Shown here piece by piece: positions 1 through 6,400 of a stretch of 6,739 nucleotides of DNA. The notes under the pieces were generated by a model. The model was given only the letters and a program-made list of their open reading frames with translations. It ran no database searches and was not told where the DNA came from. The position numbers were made by a program, and so were the translations under genes. This stretch comes from CAUJGQ01 sp038325665 (GTDB lineage: Bacteria > Chloroflexota > Dehalococcoidia > CAUJGQ01): positions 1 through 6,739 of the forward strand of contig JBBQJF010000295.1 in assembly GCA_038325665.1 (NCBI GenBank), read 5' to 3'. The number at the start of each line of letters is the position of its first letter. Within the stretch, counting starts at the first letter, position 1.

Positions 1-1
1 G

Positions 2-205
2 CCCGACCGTGTGCAGCTCGCCGAGCAGGTGCGGAGTACCCGTGTCCCGTGTGTCCCGCGCCATGACAATGACGACGTGGCGGTGCTAATCCCAGCGCCC
101 GCGCGAAAGCGGCGCCGCATCGGGCGCACGCTGAGTCAATCAGACCTCGACACCTTTCTCTCACCCGCCGGTGGCTGGCACGACATGGAGACTGACAACC
201 GGTAG
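2..205 (+). CDS. C-terminal fragment of a putative PHD/AbrB-type antitoxin (5' end outside window)
   Basis: The frame is open from the left edge to TAG at 203-205 and gives 67 residues. A GTG at 11 is possible as a start, but the frame is open before it, so the gene probably begins upstream. The sequence reads as the tail of a type II antitoxin: a stretch around LAEQVRSTRVPCV, then RHDNDDVAVLIPAP, a basic patch KRRR, and an acidic segment ending SPAGGWHDMETD. I remember the pattern 'D(N/E)xxVAVLxPA...basic...AAGGWxDxDT' from short prevent-host-death-like antitoxins that are common in Chloroflexota. Those usually run on for about 15-20 residues after the W..(D/M)xT segment, so this copy may be truncated. 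No PIN or other toxin reading frame follows. It could instead be an unrelated hypothetical protein or a decayed gene. The family assignment is from memory and moderate to weak. Confidence 0.4.
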   Translation, partial: PDRVQLAEQVRSTRVPCVPRHDNDDVAVLIPAPARKRRRIGRTLSQSDLDTFLSPAGGWHDMETDNR

Positions 206-471
206 CGCCCCGCGCGGTCCCGCTCGTGCGGCCGTCCACAGCGCGCCGCGATCGGCCGTACGGCACCGCCCAGGTCCTCCCGCCACATGCCGATCCGCGC
301 GACCGCCACCAACTCGCCCCGCGTCAGCACCATCCCACACCGCTCCCGCCGGTCACGGTCGAGCCTAACAAGGAATGCGCCGCTTTCGTATTAGGGGCCC
401 TCCAACCGCCGGCAGGCACGGGCGCGCACCACCACCGCTGTCTGGGTACACTTCGAGCATCGAGGTTATCG
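206..471. other. Intergenic region without a recognisable gene
   Basis: No reading frame here looks like a protein. The histidine kinase frame stays open upstream to an ATG at 226, but that stretch translates to a low-complexity R/P/H-rich sequence with no domain features. A 10-bp perfect palindrome, GCCGTACGGC, lies at 255-264. A weak -10-like hexamer, TACACT, lies at 447-452, 20 bases before the kinase start codon, but I see no matching -35, so I do not call a promoter. Confidence 0.5.
462..465 (+). promoter_or_regulatory. Ribosome binding site deciding the kinase start at 472
   Basis: GAGG at 462-465 is followed by six bases (TTATCG) and then ATG at 472. No comparable Shine-Dalgarno sequence is evident before the upstream in-frame ATG at 226. 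This favours 472 as the true start. Confidence 0.6.
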
Positions 472-2640
472 ATGCACAATCCACCGACTCCGAAACCGGA
501 CAGCGACACGGCGCACGCCGTGTCGCTGCTGCTCGATCTTCTGGATCGTGTGGCCCGCGGTGAATCGGCGATCGAGACGCCGCCGGTCGATGGGTTCGCC
601 CCTGGTTCGGACGGCCGCCGCCTGATCGATGGCGTGCGCGCGCTGCTGGAACGTGTGCGCCGGGGTGAGGAGGACAGCCGCGGTCTGACCGAACGATACG
701 ACCTGATGATGCGCGGCGCCGATGACGGTCTGTGGGATTGGAATGTGCTCACCGGCGAGGTCTACTTCTCACCCCGCTGGAAGGCGATTCTCGGCCACGA
801 GGACCACGAGATCGCCAACGACCTGGACGAGTGGCGCTCGCGGATTCACCCCGACGATCTGCCCGGCGCGATGGATGCGATCCGCCGTCATCTGCGCGGT
901 GATACTCCGGTCTACCAGTTCGACCACCGCATGCGTCATCGCGACGGCACATATCGCTGGGTCTCCGCCCGCGGCGCCTCGCTGCGTGACGCCAATGGCC
1001 GCGCCTACCGCTGCGCCGGCGCGCATTGGGATATTACCGAGCGCACGCTGGCGGATGAGCAGCTCCGCGAACGTGAGCAGCAGTACCGCGGCATCTTCGA
1101 GGCGACCAGCGAGGGTGTGCTAATCGTCGAACTCGTGACCAGCCGGATCGTGGAGGCGAATCCCGCTGCCTGCCACATGTACGGCTACTCCCGAGACGAG
1201 ATAATCGCATTGCACGCCGGCGCCCTGATCCATCCCACGCAGCGCGCCGGCTTCCCTGACTTCCTGGAGGCGGCACGGGTGGGCGGTGAGTTACGCCGCC
1301 AGGGCATGAGCCTGCGCAAGGACGGCACGACGTTTCATGTGGAGGTGCGCGGGTCGGCGTTCCGTTACCAGGGCCGGCCCCACCTACTCGGTGTGTTGCG
1401 CGACATCACCGAGGTGGTCGAGTCGTACCAGCGGTTAGAGGGGCGCGTGACGGAGCGCACGCGGGAGTTGACCACGCTGCTGGAAGTATCACACAACGTT
1501 GCCTCGACCCTTGATCTCGACCCACTGCTCAACGTCATTCTCGACCAGCTCAAGCGCGTGGCCGACTACGCGGGCGCATCGATCTCGCTGGTCGAGGGTG
1601 GCATGCTGCGTCAAATCGTGCGCCGCGCTCCCACCACCGACAACGACGGTTTGCTGGGTGTCGCTGTCCCGCTCAACACTGCCAACGACTGGTGGGGGGT
1701 CATCGCCGAAGGCGGACCGGTGATCATCGCTGATGTCCGCGGCGATGAGCCGCTTGCCCGCGCCTATCGCGAGCACGCGCTGATGCCGCTCGAGGGTTCA
1801 CCGCTCGGATATATTCGCTCATGGATGTCCGTTCCGCTGGCGTTCGGTGACCGGATGATCGGCATGATCAGCCTCGCCCAATCCGAGCCGGACTACTACA
1901 CCCCACGTCACGCCGCCCTCGCGATGGCAATCGCCAATCAGGCGGCGGTGGCGATTGAGAACGCGCGGCTCTACCGGCAAGCGCAAGACCTGGCGGCGCT
2001 GGAGGAGCGGCAGCGGCTGGCGCGCGACCTCCATGATTCGGTGACGCAGACGGTGTTCAGCCTCGGTATGCTCACGCGCGCCGCCCGTATCCAGCACGAG
2101 CGCGGCGCGCCGGCGCTCGGCGGCACGCTGGAGCGCATCGACACTCTGTCCCGCGAGGCGCTGGCAGAAATGCGGGCGCTCCTATTCGAGCTGCAACCGG
2201 CGGCGCTCGCCGAGGAGGGGTTGTGTCCGGCGTTGGAAAAGCTGGTCGCCGCGTTCCAGATCCGCACGGAGATGTCGGTGCGATGCGTCATTGAGTCGGA
2301 CGCGCGGCTCGATCCGTTCGTGGAGACGGCGATGTACCGTATTGTCCAGGAAGCGCTCAGCAATGCCGTCAAACACGCCCGCGCCACCGAGGCGGACGTG
2401 ACGGTGCGCGGCGTCAATGGACGGCTGCGGGTGGTGGTGACTGACAACGGCATTGGCTTCGACTCACCGGCGACCGGCCTGACGGCCGAGAACCAAGAGC
2501 ATAGCGGCATGGGTCTGCGCTCGATGCGCGAGCGTGCCCTGGCCGCCGGGATCGCATTACACATCGCCAGCACTCCCGGAAAAGGGGTCACTATCACGCT
2601 CGATGCGGCGCTACCGTCGCCAGCGCCGCGACCGACGTAG
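472..2640 (+). CDS. Soluble PAS-PAS-GAF sensor histidine kinase, NarL/HPK7 type
   Basis: This 722-residue protein is the sensor half of a two-component system. It should autophosphorylate on histidine and pass the phosphate to a NarL/LuxR-type response regulator. Domains in order: a HAMP-like helix-turn-helix stretch (about 17-66); PAS 1, PAS_3-like (about 75-192, with GLWDWN, HPDD and ending DITERT); PAS 2 (about 203-320, YRGIFEATSEGV to RDITE); a coiled linker rich in E/R (about 322-342); GAF (about 344-501, ending AVAIENARLY); the HisKA_3 dimerisation helix with ERQRLARDLHDSVTQ and phospho-acceptor His521; and HATPase_c with the N-box QEALSNAVKHA (626-636), DNGIGFD (658-664), SGMGLRSMRERA (678-689) and a GKGVTI end. 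There is no signal peptide or membrane segment, so it senses in the cytoplasm; the ligand is unknown. The start at 472 is chosen for its GAGG site, and residues from an upstream ATG at 226 have no domain character. No response regulator lies on either side. Function class is secure; the signal is not predictable. Confidence 0.95.
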   Translation: MHNPPTPKPDSDTAHAVSLLLDLLDRVARGESAIETPPVDGFAPGSDGRRLIDGVRALLERVRRGEEDSRGLTERYDLMMRGADDGLWDWNVLTGEVYFSPRWKAILGHEDHEIANDLDEWRSRIHPDDLPGAMDAIRRHLRGDTPVYQFDHRMRHRDGTYRWVSARGASLRDANGRAYRCAGAHWDITERTLADEQLREREQQYRGIFEATSEGVLIVELVTSRIVEANPAACHMYGYSRDEIIALHAGALIHPTQRAGFPDFLEAARVGGELRRQGMSLRKDGTTFHVEVRGSAFRYQGRPHLLGVLRDITEVVESYQRLEGRVTERTRELTTLLEVSHNVASTLDLDPLLNVILDQLKRVADYAGASISLVEGGMLRQIVRRAPTTDNDGLLGVAVPLNTANDWWGVIAEGGPVIIADVRGDEPLARAYREHALMPLEGSPLGYIRSWMSVPLAFGDRMIGMISLAQSEPDYYTPRHAALAMAIANQAAVAIENARLYRQAQDLAALEERQRLARDLHDSVTQTVFSLGMLTRAARIQHERGAPALGGTLERIDTLSREALAEMRALLFELQPAALAEEGLCPALEKLVAAFQIRTEMSVRCVIESDARLDPFVETAMYRIVQEALSNAVKHARATEADVTVRGVNGRLRVVVTDNGIGFDSPATGLTAENQEHSGMGLRSMRERALAAGIALHIASTPGKGVTITLDAALPSPAPRPT

Positions 2641-2690
2641 TGCATGTTCAGATGACCCCTCCGCGATGTGCCTATATGGTCGCCCGCGCC

Positions 2691-2713
2691 CCGGTCGCGG
2701 CATAACCGACCGG
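2691..2713. repeat. Inverted repeat downstream of the kinase gene, possible weak terminator
   Basis: CCGGTCG (2691-2697) and CGACCGG (2707-2713) form a perfect 7-bp stem with a 9-base loop, 50 bases after the kinase stop codon. No T-tract follows on the plus strand; the next bases are CACGATAAT. It is therefore not a classic intrinsic terminator. It could be a transcript-end structure, a protein-binding site or chance in GC-rich DNA. Confidence 0.3.
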
Positions 2714-2856
2714 CACGATAATGCCGCATTCGGGTCCGTGTGCTCCCTTTTCTGGCTCGAAATCCGGTCCCAAGCGCCTGACTGCCACTGCCTCAAACAG
2801 GGACGGCGCCTTAGCGATCAGGTGTTTACGATGGCGACACACGGCCGGAGGACGCT

Positions 2857-3084
2857 ATGAGCAAACGATCATCCCACGAACCGAGGGCCAAGGTTATGGG
2901 CGCCGGCGACGTTTGGGATGACGCACGACGGCTGGCCGAGGCGTTCGCACCCCGTCCGGCCACGGGAGAGCCAGACTCGCCGCATCGGATCCCCCTTCCC
3001 GCCTTGCTCGCGGCCCTCGACGACCTCAACCACGAGGAACTGGTCATGCTGCAGCAACGTCTCCAGCAACGGTTGGCCGTGTGA
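2857..3084 (+). CDS. Small hypothetical protein, 75 residues
   Basis: I do not recognise this protein. The frame starts at ATG 2857, preceded by a strong Shine-Dalgarno sequence GGAGGA (2847-2852) four bases away, and ends at TGA 3082-3084. The N-terminal third is basic and polar (MSKRSSHEPRAK), followed by a predicted helix around VWDDARRLAEAFA (19-31). A Pro/Gly-containing linker comes next, and the C-terminal third is a likely amphipathic helix with a leucine-rich, Gln-rich end (LPALLAALDDLNHEELVMLQQRL, about 47-69). This layout suggests a small soluble protein that pairs with another through its C-terminal helix, but no function can be named. There is no signal peptide, membrane segment or Cys/His metal motif. 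It lies 216 bases after the kinase and 299 bases before dnaE, both on the same strand, and is probably transcribed on its own. The ribosome binding site and clean coding character make a real gene likely. Confidence 0.65.
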   Translation: MSKRSSHEPRAKVMGAGDVWDDARRLAEAFAPRPATGEPDSPHRIPLPALLAALDDLNHEELVMLQQRLQQRLAV

Positions 3085-3281
3085 CCTTGAAACCCATGTA
3101 CGCGTGAGTGAACGAGCAGCGGACACGATCATAGACCCGGACACCCTGCCCCGTGCGGCGCCGCGCGATCGACATGATGGTATTGCAACCCGAGCGCGGT
3201 AACGCCAGCATCGACCACGAGCGCGCCGCCTCACTTGCACGCCGATTGACGGAACACCCTAGCCGTCACGGGGTGGGCCGC

Positions 3282-3290
3282 TGGTATACT
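3282..3290 (+). promoter_or_regulatory. Extended -10 promoter for dnaE
   Basis: TGGTATACT at 3282-3290 matches the extended -10 form TGnTATAAT with one mismatch. No good -35 hexamer lies 16-18 bases upstream; TTGACG at 3246-3251 is about 33 bases from the hexamer and too far. Extended -10 promoters can work without a -35. Transcription would start near 3297, giving a leader of about 85-90 bases before the dnaE GTG. This is the best promoter-like site in the 299-base gap 3085-3383, which otherwise holds no gene. Confidence 0.55.
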
Positions 3291-3334
3291 GCTGTCTCTT
3301 GACCCTCCCCGCGCATCGCCACACATCCCATCAC

Positions 3335-3383
3335 CCGTCGCTCATCCTGCCCGCGCGGGGGAAGGGGCCGGGGGGAGAGGTCC
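3335..3383. repeat. GC-rich repeat-like element ending at the dnaE start and containing its Shine-Dalgarno
   Basis: The segment has a 10-bp palindrome CCCGCGCGGG (3350-3359) followed by GGAAGGGGCCGGGGGGAGAGG. Read on the minus strand it would encode the peptide LPPAPSPARAG, a well-known spurious product of dispersed intergenic repeats of the form 'CTCTCCC..GGCCCC..CCCGCGCGGG' in many GC-rich genomes. Its right end supplies GGAG (3374-3377), placed six bases before the dnaE GTG at 3384. Whether it is a multi-copy repeat in this genome cannot be seen from one copy. Confidence 0.45.
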
Positions 3384-3450
3384 GTGTTCACCAACCTCCA
3401 TACTCATACGGAATACTCGCTGCTCGATGGCCTCTCCCGCATCCCCCGGC
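3367..3450 (+). promoter_or_regulatory. Potential long-range hairpin burying the dnaE ribosome binding site
   Basis: Bases 3373-3382 (GGGAGAGGTC, including the Shine-Dalgarno) pair with 3429-3438 (GGCCTCTCCC) over ten positions, with one G-U. Beyond a six-base bulge (3439-3444), 3367-3372 (GCCGGG) pair with 3445-3450 (CCCGGC). The GTG start at 3384 lies in the 46-base loop. The pairing is directly visible; a role in limiting dnaE translation is inference. Confidence 0.3.
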
Positions 3451-6400
3451 TGATGGACCGCGCGGCCGAACTGGGCCAGCAGGCGATTGCTATCACCGAC
3501 CATGGAGCGATGTACGGCGCGATCGAGTTCTACAAGGAAGCCAAAAAGCGCGAAATCAAGCCGATCATCGGCGTCGAAGCGTACGTTGCCCCTGGCGCGC
3601 GTCAGTCGCGCGATGCGCGGGAGAAGAGCGCCTACTATCACCTGACGCTGCTCGCGCGCAACTTCGAGGGCTATCAAAACCTGATGCGCCTCACCACCCT
3701 TGCCAATCTCGAGGGCTACTACTACAAGCCGCGCATGGACCGCGAGATACTGGCAAAGTACGGCAAGGGCATCATCGCCCTTTCCGGCTGCCCGTCGGGT
3801 GAGGTGTTTAAGGCGCTGCTCGACGGCCGCACCGACGCCGCGAAGGACGCGATCGGCTTCTACCGTGACGTGTTCGACGACGTGTACATCGAGATTCAGG
3901 ACCACCCCGACGCCCATGGTGAGTTGCGCGGCATGCTTGATATCGCGAATCCGCGCACGATCGAGCTGGCCCGCGCCACCGGTATGCCGTTGGTCGCCAC
4001 AAACGACTCGCATTACACGATGGCCGACGATGCCGCCATCCATGAGATTCTGTTGTGCATCGGCACCAACGCCACCATTCAGGACCCGAAGCGCTTTCGA
4101 CTGGAGGGCGACTCCTACTTCCTCAAGTCGGAAGCGGAGATGCGCGCCGTTTTCCGCGACCTGCCCGAGGCGATCGACAACACCGCCCGTGTCGCCGAGT
4201 CGTGTGACCTGACGCTCGACTTCGGCCGTGTGCTGCTGCCCGAGCCGGAGTTGCCGCCCGGCCGCACGGCGCAGGAGCACCTCGCGCACCTGTGCTTCGA
4301 GGGGCTGCGGCGGCGCTACGGCGCCGCAGCAGCCGGCGTCTGGCCACTCGCCTCCCGCTCCGAGACACCGACCCCCGGCGAGTCGGGCGAGCACCGCGCT
4401 CGGTTGGAATATGAGTTGCACGTCGTGGAGGTCACGGGCTTCGCCAGCTACGTGCTGATCGTGAGCGAGATCGCACGGGCGGCGCGGGAACGCGGCATCG
4501 CCATGGGTGTGCGCGGCTCGGCCGCTGCCAGCATCATCCTTTACACGCTCGGTGTCACCGACATCGACCCGATTGCCACCCGGCTCGTGTTCGAGCGGTT
4601 CCTCAACGTCGAGCGTCGTGAGATGCCTGACGTTGACATGGACTTCGCGGACGACCGGCGCGAAGAGATGATCAAGTGGGCGGCCGGGCGGTACGGCCAT
4701 GACCGCGTCGCCCAGATCATCACCTTCGGCACGATGGGCGCCAAGGGCGCGCTCCGCGACGTGGGCCGCGCCCTCGGCATGTCGTACGGCGACACCGATC
4801 GCGTCGCCCGGCTGGTGCCCACCGCCCTACATATGACCCTCGACCGCGCGCTGACCGAAAACGCCGAGTTCCGGCAGACGTATGACGGCGACAGCGAGGT
4901 CCGCAAGCTGGTGGACACCGCCCGACGGCTCGAAGGCGTCGCCCGCCACGCCGGCACCCACGCCGCCGGTGTTCTGATCTCGCGTGAGCCGCTGATCGAC
5001 GTGGTGCCGCTGCAGAAGCCGGCCCGAGGCGACGACACCTCGCTGCCGGTGACGCAGTTCGAGATGAACACCGTCGCCGAGATCGGCCTGCTCAAGATGG
5101 ACTTCCTCGGGTTGTCAAACCTGACGATCCTGGCGAAGGCGGTCGAGCTGATCAAGCAAACCCGCGGCGCCGACCTCGACCTCAAGGATATCCCCGACGG
5201 CGACGCCAAGACCTACGAGATGCTGTCGCGCGGCGAGACGTTCGGTGTGTTTCAGCTTGAATCGGCGGGCATGCGCCGGTTCATCCAGGAACTGAAGCCA
5301 TCGTCGATTGCCGAACTGTCAGCGCTGGTGGCGCTCTACCGGCCGGGTCCGATGCAGCATATCCCCCGCTACTGTCGCGCCAAGCACGGCTTGGAGCCGA
5401 TCAGCTACCCTCACGCCGACCTCGCCAACATTCTCGACGAGACCTACGGCATCATCGTCTACCAGGATCAGGTGCTGTTCATTCTGCGCCAGTTCGCCGG
5501 CTACACGATGGGCGAGGCCGATAAAGTCCGCAAGGCGATGGGCAAGAAGATCGCCGAGATGATGGCCGCCGAGCGTGAGAAATTCGTCAAGGGCGCGACG
5601 AAGCAGGGCTATTCGGAGGACGATGCCACCGCGGTCTTTGATTTGATCGAGCCGTTCGCGGGTTACGCGTTCAACAAAGCACACAGCGCCTGCTACGGCA
5701 CGATCGCCTATCAGACCGCCTGGCTAAAGGCCAATCACCCATCCGAGTACATGACCGCGGTGCTGATGCTCGCTGAAAACCACCCCTCCGGTTTCGCCGA
5801 ACGTGTCGGCGCTGCCGCGGCGGAGTGCGCCAAGCTCGGCATCCCAGTGCTTCCGCCGAGTGTCAATCACAGCGGCGTGTCGTTCTCGGTAGAGGGAGAG
5901 GCAAGCGACGGCGGACAGCCGGGAGTCGGGGATGGGCGCCGGCCGGCCTCCGCCGCCAACTCCGAGTCGCCACGAGCGATTCGGTTTGGTCTGGCGACGA
6001 TCAAGAACGTCGGCGAACTGGCGGTGGAGGGCATCAAGCAGGCGCGGCTCGACAGCGGGTCGTTCACCACGCTGGAGGACTTTTGCCGGCGCGCGAATCT
6101 GAAGAACTTCAACAAGCGCGCGCTCGAAAGTCTGGTCAAGGCGGGCGCGCTCGACGGCCTCGGCTACACCCGCACGACGCTGATCACGAACCTTGATCGA
6201 GTGGCCTCCCTGATCGGTCGCGAGCAGCGATTGAAGGAAAGCGGCCAGTCGACGATGTTCGACCTGTTCGGTGACAAGGTGGCGGTGCCGCTGCCGGCGC
6301 TGGAATTGGATGCCGTCGAGGACCGTCCGGCGGAGACGCTCGCCTGGGAGAAGGAGATGCTCGGCGTCTACGTCTCCGACCACCCGTTCAAGCGGGCGGC

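Noticed and set aside
226..471. N-terminal extension of the kinase from ATG 226
   Set aside because: The added 82 residues are Pro/Arg/His-rich with no domain character, no ribosome binding site is seen at 226, and ATG 472 has GAGG at good spacing.
1971..2729. Minus-strand open frame of 252 codons opposite the kinase C-terminus
   Set aside because: Serine/arginine-rich antisense shadow of the HisKA_3 and HATPase regions, with no domain features.
3155..3164. Palindrome GCGGCGCCGC as a terminator after the small gene
   Set aside because: It has no loop and no following T-tract, and such palindromes are common by chance in GC-rich DNA.
2869..3240. Minus-strand open frame of 123 codons over the small gene and its downstream gap
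   Set aside because: Arg-rich translation without motifs, and antisense to a plus-strand frame with a strong ribosome binding site.
3246..3251. TTGACG as the -35 element of the dnaE promoter
   Set aside because: It is about 33 bases from the TATACT hexamer, far beyond the usual 16-18; the extended -10 explains the promoter better.
3299..3802. Plus-strand open frame of 167 codons overlapping the start of dnaE
   Set aside because: It is in a different frame from the PHP domain of DnaE and encodes only an R/P/H-rich shadow translation.
3342..4700. Long minus-strand open frame of 452 codons opposite the start of dnaE
   Set aside because: It lies antisense to a certain gene with full catalytic motifs. 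Long antisense frames are expected in GC-rich coding DNA, and its translation shows no domain. Its tail LPPAPSPARAG is a repeat artefact.
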